This document shows positions 49,291-57,848 of a DNA stretch of 64,000 bases, one piece after another. Position 1 is the stretch's first letter, and each line of letters begins with the position of its first letter. Source of the stretch: Achromobacter xylosoxidans A8 (GTDB taxonomy: Bacteria; Pseudomonadota; Gammaproteobacteria; Burkholderiales; Burkholderiaceae_B). Under the pieces are notes generated by a model. It saw only the letters and a program-made list of their open reading frames with translations. It was not told the DNA's origin and did no database searches. The position numbers and the translations under genes are program-made. Where the stretch lies: NCBI RefSeq assembly GCF_000165835.1, contig NC_014641.1, forward strand, positions 34,157-98,156, written 5' to 3'.

Positions 49291-49360
49291 AACGTAATAC
49301 GTTGAATTCATTGAATTAATTCTCAGTCTATGGACATAAGTCTTCTAATGTCCATAGACT
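49291..49360. other. Resolution site between tnpT and tnpS
   Basis: A perfect 13-bp inverted repeat, AGTCTATGGACAT (49325-49337) and ATGTCCATAGACT (49348-49360), encloses a 10-bp spacer (AAGTCTTCTA): a tyrosine recombinase core site. The palindrome CAACGTAATACGTTG at 49291-49305 on the tnpT side could bind TnpT. Confidence 0.85.
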
Positions 49361-49392
49361 TGGCGATGTTCTCCCTTTGCGCGTAGCTCCGC

Positions 49393-50562
49393 ATGAATGC
49401 CCTCGTCAGCCTGGATCAGATGATGGTGCCGGCCCACCTGGACGGTCGCAAGGGCCGAAATCGCGCTACCTCGCGATCGCAGTTGGCCGCAGTCGACGAC
49501 CGCTCGGCTGTGCTGGCCTGGCTGGCCCGCTATACCGATTCACCCGCCACGCTTGCCAGCTATCGCAAGGAAGCTGAACGCCTACTGCTGTGGTGCGTGC
49601 TGCAGCGTGGCGCAGCCCTTTCAGACCTCACGCACGAGGATCTGCTGCTCTACCAGCGTTTCCTCGCTGATCCCCAGCCCGCCGAGCGCTGGGTCATGGA
49701 GCCGGGTCAGAAACCGGGCCGCAACTCGCCGCGCTGGCGACCCTTCGCCGGGCCGCTTGGGCCTTCGAGCCTGCGCCAGGCGCTGTCGATCCTCAACGCC
49801 ATGTTTTCGTGGCTCGTGGAGGCCGGACACCTGGCCGGCAATCCGTTGGCGCTGAGCCGGCGCAAACGCCGGCAGGCTGCACCTCGTGTGAGCCGCTTTC
49901 TGCCCGAGGAACACTGGGACGTGGTGAAAGCCGCGATCGAAGCAATGCCGGTCGGCAGCGAACGCGAAAGGCTGCACGCATCGCGCTGCCGATGGCTGTT
50001 TTCACTGCTCTACATCGGTGGGCTGCGCGTGTCCGAGATCTGTGACGCCCGCATGGGCGGATTCTTCAGCCGGCGCGGCGCCGATGGGCGCGAGCGCTGG
50101 TGGCTCGAAATCACCGGCAAAGGCAGCAAGACCCGCCTGGTGCCGGCCACGGGCGAATTGATGACCGAGTTGATGCGCTACCGCAAGGCTCACGCTTTGA
50201 GCCCGCTTCCACTGGAGGGCGAAGACATGCCATTGGTGATGACGCTGATCGCCCCGGTCAAGCCTATGGCACGAAGCGCCATTCACGAGCTCGTCAAGGG
50301 GGTGATGCAGGCTGCCGCGGCCGCGCTGCGGCGGCGTGGTTCCGACTTTGGTGCCGCAGCAGCCCATCTCGAGCAGGCGTCGACGCACTGGATTCGCCAC
50401 ACCGCTGGAAGCCACCTGAGCGAAAAGGTCGACCTGAAAGTTGTCCGCGACAACCTGGGTCACGCCAACATCAGCACGACCAGCATCTATTTGCACACCG
50501 AGGACGATGCCCGTCACGATGCGACGGCGGCAGGGCATCGGGTCGGTTGGCGTTCGCCGTGA
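49393..50562 (+). CDS. tnpS: TnpS-like tyrosine recombinase
   Basis: This 389-residue recombinase resolves transposon cointegrates at the adjacent core. The catalytic residues are R in IGGLRVSEICD, K in GKGSKTRLVP, H-x-x-R in HWIRHTAGSHLSE, H in NLGHANISTTS and Y in SIYLHTEDD. The N-terminal SAM-like domain is AWLARYTDSPATLASYRKEA. It begins with MNALVSLDQMMVPAH at 49393. Its relation to tnpT and the core site matches Tn4651. Confidence 0.88.
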   Translation: MNALVSLDQMMVPAHLDGRKGRNRATSRSQLAAVDDRSAVLAWLARYTDSPATLASYRKEAERLLLWCVLQRGAALSDLTHEDLLLYQRFLADPQPAERWVMEPGQKPGRNSPRWRPFAGPLGPSSLRQALSILNAMFSWLVEAGHLAGNPLALSRRKRRQAAPRVSRFLPEEHWDVVKAAIEAMPVGSERERLHASRCRWLFSLLYIGGLRVSEICDARMGGFFSRRGADGRERWWLEITGKGSKTRLVPATGELMTELMRYRKAHALSPLPLEGEDMPLVMTLIAPVKPMARSAIHELVKGVMQAAAAALRRRGSDFGAAAAHLEQASTHWIRHTAGSHLSEKVDLKVVRDNLGHANISTTSIYLHTEDDARHDATAAGHRVGWRSP

Positions 50563-50599
50563 TCACATGCGCCTCGTGACTTCTGGGACACTCCTCGCA

Positions 50600-51799
50600 C
50601 TATTTTCGCTTCCGCTTGCGCGTCGATTGGCAGTCAAGAAGCGCTAAGCGAACGACTTGCTCTGTAGCTCTTGCTACCAATTCAGGCGCCCTCGACATTG
50701 CGTCGGCCATCGAACCGGGCCGGTCGACAATACTGAAGTAGGCATCGATGCCGATTTCGTGCACTGTGTCTGCTCCGTCTCCGACTGACCCAACGATCGC
50801 GACGACCGGAATGCCGGCCTGTTTCGCACGGCGCGCCACCTCCGCCGGCAGCTTGCCGAGCGGCGTGAGTCCATCGATGCTTCCTTCCGCGGTCAATACG
50901 AGATCGGCGCGCTCGAGGAGTGCGTCAAAGTCCAAGAAGCGCGAAAGAATCGCGAACCGGGGATAGAGGCGCGCCCCCAGAAATGCGTGCAGACCTGCAC
51001 CCAGCCCCCCCGATGCACCTCCCCCTTGCATGGTGCGAACGTCGATCCCGAGATCGCGTTGGATAACTGCTGCCAGAGTCCCGAGGCCAATCTCCAATGT
51101 GGCGAGATCTTTGGGCAACGCGCCCTTCTGCGGACCGAAAATTCGCGAAACTCCGCGTCGTCCCAGCAGCACGTTGTCCCAGTTCACCGCCACGTCGATG
51201 CTGACATTGCTGAGGCGCGGGTCGCGCCCGGAGAGGTCGATGTGAGCGAGGCCGTCCAATGCCCTGCAGCCGCGGCCGATGGTTCGCCCTCTACGATCAG
51301 AAAGCCTGATGCCTAGCGCTTGGGCAAGACCGGCGCCGCCATCGTTTACGCCGCTGTCGCCGCAACCGATGAGCAATCGCTGGGCACCCAAATCCAAGGC
51401 TTCGCGCACCAGCTCACCTACACCGTAACTGGTGGTCCAGAGGGGATCTCGTTGGTCCACAGGTACGTGCCGTAGACCTGCAGCCGCCGCGATCTCAATC
51501 GCTACAGTTCCAACATGGACTCCGCCGAGCAGACCGAGATGCGCCTCCAGCGGCTGGCCCACAGGACCAGTCACTTGCACTGGACGTAGACGGCCACCTG
51601 TCAGCTCCACAAGCGTCTGAACAAAACCTTCGCCACCGTCTGCCATGGGGGCACACAGGATCTCGGCGTCAGGGGCGGCCGCTCTTACTCCTCGCGCCAT
51701 GCTCTCGATCAATTCAGCTACGCTCAGGCTCTCCTTAAAGCCACATGGTGCAAGCAGGATTCGCGGACGCAGATTTTTTCGCCTTGCTTCGGCGGTCAT
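50600..51799 (-). CDS. Glycerate 2-kinase (GlxK/GarK family)
   Basis: This 399-residue enzyme would phosphorylate glycerate. Family motifs are LLAPCGFKESLSVAELIESM at the start, MADGGEGFVQTL, CGDSGVNDGGAGLAQALGI, VAVNWDNVLLG and GGGASGGLGAGLHAFLGARL, ending near LTAEGSIDGLTPLGKLPAEV. Length is normal. It lies 4 bp after the signal peptidase gene on the same strand, at the end of the metal operon. No metabolic neighbours are present, so its link to metal resistance is unexplained. Confidence 0.85.
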   Translation of the reverse strand: MTAEARRKNLRPRILLAPCGFKESLSVAELIESMARGVRAAAPDAEILCAPMADGGEGFVQTLVELTGGRLRPVQVTGPVGQPLEAHLGLLGGVHVGTVAIEIAAAAGLRHVPVDQRDPLWTTSYGVGELVREALDLGAQRLLIGCGDSGVNDGGAGLAQALGIRLSDRRGRTIGRGCRALDGLAHIDLSGRDPRLSNVSIDVAVNWDNVLLGRRGVSRIFGPQKGALPKDLATLEIGLGTLAAVIQRDLGIDVRTMQGGGASGGLGAGLHAFLGARLYPRFAILSRFLDFDALLERADLVLTAEGSIDGLTPLGKLPAEVARRAKQAGIPVVAIVGSVGDGADTVHEIGIDAYFSIVDRPGSMADAMSRAPELVARATEQVVRLALLDCQSTRKRKRK

Positions 51800-51803
51800 G
51801 TAT

Positions 51804-52280
51804 TCACTGCTGGCCGGCAGGTCTGGACAACGACGCGACGATCAGGCTTATCGCACCTCCCACGATCGCCATGTCAGCAACGTTGAACGCTGGCCAGTGC
51901 CATTGACGCAGATGGAAGTCGAGATAGTCGATAACCTGCCCGCGAATAGCCCGATCGAAGGCATTGCCCAAGGCACCGCCGAGGATGAGGCTGTACGCCA
52001 AGGCCTCAAGTCGTCGCGCTGGCCTTGCCAGTAGCCAAACCAGCCATATCGCGGCACCAACGGCGACAGCAAGTAGAAACCATCGTTGCCATCCACCGGC
52101 GTGCGCCAGAAAGCTGAACGCCGCCCCGGGGTTCAGGACGTGGACCAAGTTGAAAAAGGAGGTCACCTCATGGGACCAACCTAGCGGCGTCGTCATGTCA
52201 ATGTAGCTCTTGACGGCTTGGTCGCCAGCAAACACTACAAATGCAAGGTAGTACCAGTGGGTTGAATACGTGTAGTGCAT
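51804..52280 (-). CDS. pbtC: Signal peptidase II (PbrC/PbtC-type LspA)
   Basis: This 158-residue aspartic protease with four membrane helices trims lipoprotein signals. Conserved blocks are FAGDQAVKSYID, NPGAAFSFLAHAGGWQRW, GALGNAFDRAIRGQVIDYLD (Asp) and WPAFNVADMAIVGGA (Asp). The start at 52280 (MHYTYSTHWYYLAF) has AAGAAGA upstream; a TTG start nine codons earlier is less likely. In the pbr/pbt lead systems it works with the phosphatase in extracellular lead sequestration. Confidence 0.88.
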   Translation of the reverse strand: MHYTYSTHWYYLAFVVFAGDQAVKSYIDMTTPLGWSHEVTSFFNLVHVLNPGAAFSFLAHAGGWQRWFLLAVAVGAAIWLVWLLARPARRLEALAYSLILGGALGNAFDRAIRGQVIDYLDFHLRQWHWPAFNVADMAIVGGAISLIVASLSRPAGQQ

Positions 52281-52394
52281 CAATTCTTCTTTATTCGTGC
52301 AGGCCAATCACGCTGGGCCGCTTGTTCAAGAGTTGCCGAACGACCCACTCGATGTCCTTGTGCATCGATCGATCGGGGCGCCACAATCCCGCGG

Positions 52395-53009
52395 TCACCG
52401 AGTCGCTCTCGAGCGAGGCACAAGGAGCCAGATCAGGGCGGCCGAGATCTCGACGCATGCCCAGCCCAAGACGAAGCTGGCAACGACATCCGCTGGGAAG
52501 TGCGCGCCAAGCGCAATGCGCGACCAACCTACAGCGATAGCGAAGGCCAGAAGGCCGATTCGACCGGGCCAGCCCAGAACTGGCCAGATCGCCGCAGCCA
52601 GAACCGCCACGTAGGCGGCATGACCGCTTGGAAACGAATAGCGACTGTCCGGCATCCCTACGACTCGAAAAAAGCCTTCACCCAAGACCACTGCGGGGCG
52701 CGGGAATGCAAATGCCGTTTTTAATAGGGCTGCCGATGACATCGTGAGCACCAGGCCAAAGACAAACCTTCGCAGGGCCAGGTTCGCAGAACGGGCTGCA
52801 TCTGGCGCGTGGCTTCGGCGCCAGACTAGAAGGACTGCGGCGATCGCCGGAGCACCCCAATAGCTACCGACCCAGCTCAAAGCTTCAGGCAGCCATAGCA
52901 GCTGATCGGGGACGGCCTGATTCAAAAACATGAACAGGTCCAGGTTCGCTCCGCCCCAGTCGTAGAGCCATTGCTTGAGCCACGCAGCAGAGGTCAACGT
53001 TGCGTGCAC
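52395..53009 (-). CDS. pbtB: PAP2-family phosphatase (PbrB/PbtB, undecaprenyl pyrophosphatase type)
   Basis: This 204-residue inner-membrane phosphatase has all three PAP2 motifs: KTAFAFPRP, FPSGHAAY and SRIALGAHFPADV. In the Cupriavidus model PbrB releases phosphate outside the cytoplasm to precipitate exported lead. It starts 7 bp after the ATPase gene. The 114-bp gap to the lspA gene holds no gene. Confidence 0.88.
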   Translation of the reverse strand: MHATLTSAAWLKQWLYDWGGANLDLFMFLNQAVPDQLLWLPEALSWVGSYWGAPAIAAVLLVWRRSHAPDAARSANLALRRFVFGLVLTMSSAALLKTAFAFPRPAVVLGEGFFRVVGMPDSRYSFPSGHAAYVAVLAAAIWPVLGWPGRIGLLAFAIAVGWSRIALGAHFPADVVASFVLGWACVEISAALIWLLVPRSRATR

Positions 53010-53016
53010 TGGGGGA

Positions 53017-55929
53017 TCAGGCCTTCTGGGTCTTGAGTAGCCTCAGACCATTGAAAACCACCAGCAAGCTCGCCCCCATGTCGGCGAACACGGCCATCCA
53101 CATGGTGGCATGCCCGGTGAACGTCAACGCAAGGAACACCGCCTTGATGCCCAGGGCCAGAACGATGTTCTGCGTGAGGATCGCCGCGGTGCTGCGCGAC
53201 AGCCGGATGAAGACGGGGATCTTGCGCAGGTCGTCGTCCATGAGGGCGACGTCGGCTGTTTCGATGGCCGTGTCGGTGCCGGCCGCGCCCATGGCGAAGC
53301 CGATGTCGGCACGTGCGAGCGCGGGCGAATCGTTGATGCCGTCGCCCACCATCCCCACCTGGCCCTCGCCGCCAACAAGACTCTCGATGGTCTTGAGCTT
53401 GTCCTCGGGCAACTGGTCGCCGCGGGCTTCCGAGATCCCGACCTGGGCGGCGATCGCAGCCGCCGTGTGCTGGTTGTCGCCGGTCAGCATCAGCGTGCGC
53501 ACGCCCAGCGCCTGCAGGTCGGCCACCGCCGCACGGCTGGTTTCCTTGACCGTGTCGGCCACGGCAAAGATGCCGAGCACGGTCGTATCGTCCATCAGCA
53601 GGATCGCGGTCTTGCCTTGGCGCTCCAGCGCTTCGAGCAGGGACTGAAGCGCCTCTTCGCTCAGTCCCAACTCCTTCGCGAGCCTGTGATTCCCCATGTG
53701 CAGCAGACGGCCGGCGATGCGCCCGCGCACGCCGCGTCCCGGCAATGCCGCGAAGTCGCCGACCTCGAGCAGTGCGATGCCGTCCCGCTTCGCCTTGCGG
53801 GCGATGGCCTGGGACACGGGATGGTCCGAGCGCGCGGCAAGACTTGCCGCCCAGGCGGCAACCTCCTGCGCATCACCGATCAGGGGCACGTAGTCGGTCT
53901 GCTCGGGCTTGCCGTGCGTGAGCGTGCCGGTCTTGTCCAATGCGAGTGCCTTGAGCTTGCGACCGCCCTCCAGATAGACGCCCCCTTTGATCAGGATGCC
54001 GCGTCGGGCGGCGGCGGCCAGGCCGCTGACAATGGTGACTGGCGTGGAGATGACCAGGGCGCAGGGGCAGGCGATCACCAGCAGCACGAGCGCCTTGTAG
54101 ACCCAGTCGAACCATGCGCCGCCGAAGGCCAGCGGTGGAACGACCGCGACCAGCACGGCCACCGCGAACACGGCCGGGGTGTAAACGCGGGCGAACTGGT
54201 CGACGAAGCGCTGCGTGGGCGCGCGGCTGCCCTGCGCGGACTCCACGGCATGAATGATGCGCGCGAGTGTTGAATCGCTGGCGCCTGCGGTCACCTTGTA
54301 CTCGAAAGAGCCGGTCTCGTTGATGGTTCCGGCGAAGACCTGGTCACCTTCGGCCTTCTCGACGGGCAGGCTCTCGCCGGTGATGGGCGCCTGGTTGATG
54401 GCGGATTGACCCGCCGTGATCACGCCGTCCAGTGCGATGCGCTCGCCTGGTCGCACGCGAACCACGCCGCCCTTGGCGACCTCCTTGGCCGGCTGTTCCG
54501 TCCATGAGCCGTCGGCCTGCCGCACGGTCGCGGTCTCGGGTGCCAAGTCCATCAGCCCGCGAATGGCATTGCGGGCACGGTCCAGCGACTTCGCCTCGAT
54601 CACCTCGGCCAACGCAAAGAGGAACATGACCATGGCCGCCTCGGGCCAGTGGCCGATCGCCATGCCGCCCGTGACCGCGATGGACATCAGGGCATTCATG
54701 TTCAGGTTGCGGTTTTTCAGCGCGATCCAGCCCTTCTTGTAGGTGCTGAGGCCGCCAGTGAAGATCGAGACCAGGGCCAGCACGATCACGGCCCAGTGGT
54801 TGCCGTCGTTGACCCAGTACACGCCCTCGGCGGCCACCGCCGCAACGCCCGAAACCGCCATGGGCCACCAGTTGGTCTTCGGTGCGGGCGCCTGGGGAGC
54901 GTGCGGTTCATCCGTTGTCTGCACCTGCGTTTCCATGCCCAGCGACTCGATGGCCTTGACTGCGGGCTTGATCGCGTCAGGCGTGTGCCGGACAGTGAGC
55001 GTGCGTTGCATCAGGTTGAAATCCATGCCCTGCACGCCCGGCATGCCTTGCAGCTTGCCGCGAATCAGGCTTTCTTCCGTCGGGCAGTCCATCTTGTCAA
55101 TGCGCAGCACGGTGGTGACCGCCTGGAGGTCCTGCCGCGAGGCGCGCATCCCGATGGAAGCCAGCGCCTTCTCGATCGGCGCCGTGGAGGCCAGGGTGTG
55201 GTGGACGCCCAGCACGCGTTGCATCAGGTTGAAGTCCAGCGCGGTCACGCCTGGCTCCTTGCCTAGCCGGCCGCGGATCAGCGCTTCTTCCGTCGGGCAA
55301 TCCATGTTCTCGATCCGGTACGTCACGCGCTCCCCGGCTGGCGCAGTGGAAACCGGGGGCACCGGCTGGTCTTGCAAAGCCGTGGGTTCAACCGCGGCCG
55401 CAGCGGCAGTGGGCCCTGTTTGGCTGGCGGTCTGCTCGCTGGCACGCATGCCGATCGAGGCCAGGACCTGCTCCATCTGCGCACGCGCCTGGGCGAGGTG
55501 TTTCACCGACAGGGTGCGCTCGGCCAAATCGAAGTCCAGGTCCTGGACCCCCTCCACGGCCCCGAGGTGCGAACGAATGAGTTTCTCCTCGCTTGGGCAG
55601 TCCATGTTCTCGATGCGGTAGGTCGTCAGCACAGCGGCTTCCCCGACGGCCTGGGCCTTCATGCCCACCGAGTTCAGCGCCTGCGCCAGGGCATCCGCCG
55701 AGACCTCACGGTGCGAAACGATCAGTTGGCGTTGCGGAAGGTCGAACAGCAGCCGCTCGATGCCGGGCATGCCCTCCAGGGTTCGCCGCACCAGTGCTTC
55801 CTCGTTGCGGCAATCCATGTTGCTCACGTGGAAAACCGTGGTCTCGGTGCGGGCCTGATCACTGGCGCAGCCCGTCTGTTGACCACTGCCGCCGGAGCAG
55901 CCGCATGTGTTGGGGGATTCTTTGTTCAT
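53017..55929 (-). CDS. pbtA: P1B-type heavy-metal ATPase with four HMA-like domains (PbrA/PbtA)
   Basis: This 970-residue exporter of Pb/Cd/Zn is longer than usual because of four N-terminal HMA-like domains, each with an MDC-x2-EE motif (NMDCRNEEAL, NMDCPSEEKL, NMDCPTEEAL, KMDCPTEESL). A Cys-rich tip (TCGCSGGSGQQTGCASD) precedes them. The ATPase core has CPC in VIACPCALVIST, DKTGTLTHGKP, RSDHPVSQAIA and GDGINDSPALARADIG. The start at 55929 (MNKESPNTCGC) has GGAAG upstream; a start 12 bp earlier is possible. A MerR-type promoter precedes it. Confidence 0.92.
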   Translation of the reverse strand: MNKESPNTCGCSGGSGQQTGCASDQARTETTVFHVSNMDCRNEEALVRRTLEGMPGIERLLFDLPQRQLIVSHREVSADALAQALNSVGMKAQAVGEAAVLTTYRIENMDCPSEEKLIRSHLGAVEGVQDLDFDLAERTLSVKHLAQARAQMEQVLASIGMRASEQTASQTGPTAAAAAVEPTALQDQPVPPVSTAPAGERVTYRIENMDCPTEEALIRGRLGKEPGVTALDFNLMQRVLGVHHTLASTAPIEKALASIGMRASRQDLQAVTTVLRIDKMDCPTEESLIRGKLQGMPGVQGMDFNLMQRTLTVRHTPDAIKPAVKAIESLGMETQVQTTDEPHAPQAPAPKTNWWPMAVSGVAAVAAEGVYWVNDGNHWAVIVLALVSIFTGGLSTYKKGWIALKNRNLNMNALMSIAVTGGMAIGHWPEAAMVMFLFALAEVIEAKSLDRARNAIRGLMDLAPETATVRQADGSWTEQPAKEVAKGGVVRVRPGERIALDGVITAGQSAINQAPITGESLPVEKAEGDQVFAGTINETGSFEYKVTAGASDSTLARIIHAVESAQGSRAPTQRFVDQFARVYTPAVFAVAVLVAVVPPLAFGGAWFDWVYKALVLLVIACPCALVISTPVTIVSGLAAAARRGILIKGGVYLEGGRKLKALALDKTGTLTHGKPEQTDYVPLIGDAQEVAAWAASLAARSDHPVSQAIARKAKRDGIALLEVGDFAALPGRGVRGRIAGRLLHMGNHRLAKELGLSEEALQSLLEALERQGKTAILLMDDTTVLGIFAVADTVKETSRAAVADLQALGVRTLMLTGDNQHTAAAIAAQVGISEARGDQLPEDKLKTIESLVGGEGQVGMVGDGINDSPALARADIGFAMGAAGTDTAIETADVALMDDDLRKIPVFIRLSRSTAAILTQNIVLALGIKAVFLALTFTGHATMWMAVFADMGASLLVVFNGLRLLKTQKA

Positions 55930-55967
55930 AGAAGCTTCCATTGGCAGGGATTTGCCTACATTCCGTC

Positions 55968-55998
55968 ATTGAACAACCTCTAGTAGGTATAGAGTCAA
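55968..55998 (-). promoter_or_regulatory. MerR-type promoter of pbtA
   Basis: On the minus strand TTGACT (55993-55998) and TTCAAT (55968-55973) are 19 bp apart, the stretched spacer of MerR-family promoters. The dyad CTCTA-N7-TAGAG lies in the spacer and is the likely PbtR site. Confidence 0.88.
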
Positions 55999-56018
55999 GC
56001 TTTTCCGGAGGAACAACC

Positions 56019-56417
56019 ATGATGCGGATCGGTGAACTGGGCAAAAAGGCGGACTGCCCAGTGCAGACCGTGCGCTTCTACGAGTCCGAAGGCTTGCTGC
56101 CTGAGCCTGCGCGCAGCCAGGGCAACTTCAGGCTGTACGACGATGCGCACCTTCAGCGCCTGCTGTTCATCCGCCACTGCCGGGCCAAGGACATGACGCT
56201 GGAGGAGATCCGTCAACTGCTGAGCTTCCGGGATCGGCCTGAGCGGGACTGCGGCGAGGTGAATGCGCTGGTTGACTCTCATATCGCCCAGGTACGGACC
56301 AAGATGAAGGAATTGCGCGAGTTGGAGCGCGAGTTGATGGATTTGCGGCGCTCCTGCGATACCGCCCGAACCTCGCGCGAGTGCGGCGTTCTCAACAGCT
56401 TGGCCGAGCATGCCTGA
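56019..56417 (+). CDS. pbtR: PbrR/CadR-type MerR regulator
   Basis: This 132-residue metal-sensing activator has an N-terminal winged helix (MRIGELGKKADCPVQTVRFY; ESEGLLPEPARSQGNFRLYD), a dimer helix (LVDSHIAQVRTKMKELRELE) and the metal loop SCDTARTSREC. Cys near positions 13, 79 (ERDCGEV), 114 and 123 match the PbrR/CadR pattern. The start at 56019 follows CCGGAGGAACAACC; an ATG directly after it is equally good. Divergent from pbtA. Confidence 0.92.
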   Translation: MMRIGELGKKADCPVQTVRFYESEGLLPEPARSQGNFRLYDDAHLQRLLFIRHCRAKDMTLEEIRQLLSFRDRPERDCGEVNALVDSHIAQVRTKMKELRELERELMDLRRSCDTARTSRECGVLNSLAEHA

Positions 56418-56429
56418 AGCTCGAGGGTG

Positions 56430-57663
56430 TCATCGCCGCTGGAAGGTGTTCGGGTCCAGTTCCGGCGGCCATGCGCCGTGCTCCATCACGCCAAAGCGCC
56501 CGGTGCCGGCGTTCTGAGGCGGTGTACGGCCGAGGGCGTGGCCGACAGGAGCCAGCGCGAGCCGGGCGAGCTGCGCCGCTACCTCCGCAACGTTGCGGGT
56601 TCTCCAAGCCAGCCCGAGCATCGCGGCGTGGCTGCGCAGGTGCAGGCCAAGGTAAGGCTGCGCCACGATATGGCCCAATTCATGGGCACGCCACGCGGCG
56701 CGCAGATCGCTGGCGGCCTCGCGAGAAGCGGCAATGCCCGTCTCGCGCAGGAAGGCGGCGCGGGCAAGCCCATGGTCATCTGCAGAAACGTCTGCCGCCG
56801 CCGGCCGGCGGCGGAAGGGATAGACCAGCTGCGGGCCGTACTCCATCGGAAAATCCGCCTCCTTGAGTCCCACTTCGTTGGCGCCGAGCGTGTGCTTTGG
56901 CAGCCGGAAAGTGCCGAACAAGTGGTCCCAGAGCATCCAGAACTCGCCGTAGTTGACCTGGGCGTCTTCATACTCTCGCTTGTGATGCCAGCGGTGGACT
57001 TCAGCCGCTCCGATCACGAATCGCAGCGGCCCGACCCGGTAGTCCAGGTTCGAGTGCTGGAAGGCCAGGTGCACGGCCAACAAGCCGAGCCATGCGCCGA
57101 TGGCCTGTGCCGGTGCTCCCATCAGGACCACCGCGAGCAAGCCGGGTGCGGCCATCATCCCGGCATGCAAGGGATGCCGGCGCTCCCCGTTGAGCCAATA
57201 CAGGCGCTCGGAGCTGTGGTGGATCGCGTGGAACCGCCAGAGCCAGGCCGCCCGGTGACTCAGCCAATGGACGCCGTAGAGGCTCAGATCGAGCACCGCA
57301 CCGACGGTAAGAGCTTGCGCCCAAAGCGGCCACCGGTCCGGCCACCATGTCCCGGCCGACCACAGCGGCGCCAAGGCCGCCACCACGCCGTGCACGGCGA
57401 GGAGAACAAGGAGGTTGACCGCTGCGTGGATGGCGTCGCACTTGCTGTCGCGGTGGTCGCGACCCCAGGCCGAATGAAAGGGCTGCCGCCGCTCCAGCAG
57501 GGCGACGCAAGCGAGCGCGGCAGCCACCGTGAGCGGCACTGTCGGGAAATACGGCCAGCCGGCCGCGAGCCCACCGAAGAGCACCACGGCGGTGGCGAAG
57601 GATCAGCGGGTAGCTGCCATACCGAATCACAGTGTCCAGGAAGGGGCGTTTTGTCGTACTCAT
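56430..57663 (-). pseudogene. pbtY: Desaturase/fatty acid hydroxylase-type membrane protein with DUF3703-like tail, frameshifted (PbtY-like)
   Basis: The gene starts at 57663 (MSTTKRPFLDTVIRYGSYPL, ribosome binding site GAGGACAGAAAG). It shifts frame near 57600: one base too many in CTTCGCC, since removing a T restores LILATAVVLFGGLAAG. The main part has the histidine clusters HWLSHR, HAIHHSSE and HRWHHKREYED of the sterol-desaturase superfamily. The C-terminal 110 residues (RAAWRAHELGHIVAQPYLGL; GHALGRTPPQNAGTGRFG) look like DUF3703. A PbtR-type promoter precedes it. The shift may be a sequencing error. Confidence 0.75.
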
Positions 57664-57692
57664 CTTTCTGTCCTCAGAAGGGTCTGGCTGGA

Positions 57693-57723
57693 ATTGGAAA
57701 CCCTCTAGCTGATATAGAGTCAA
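57693..57723 (-). promoter_or_regulatory. Second MerR-type promoter, in front of pbtY
   Basis: On the minus strand TTGACT (57718-57723) and TCCAAT (57693-57698) are 19 bp apart with the dyad CTCTATATCAGCTAGAG in the spacer. It is nearly the same as the pbtA promoter (CTCTATACCTACTAGAG), so the same regulator probably controls both. Confidence 0.85.
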
Positions 57724-57848
57724 GCAGTTCTGAGAACGGACGCGGCAGGCCTCGCCTGGTGTCGGCGCCATCACAACTTGCGTGCATCTGCGCTTGACTC
57801 TCCAGCCGCTGCAGGCTTCAGGATCCTGCGACGTGGAAGGAACAACGC

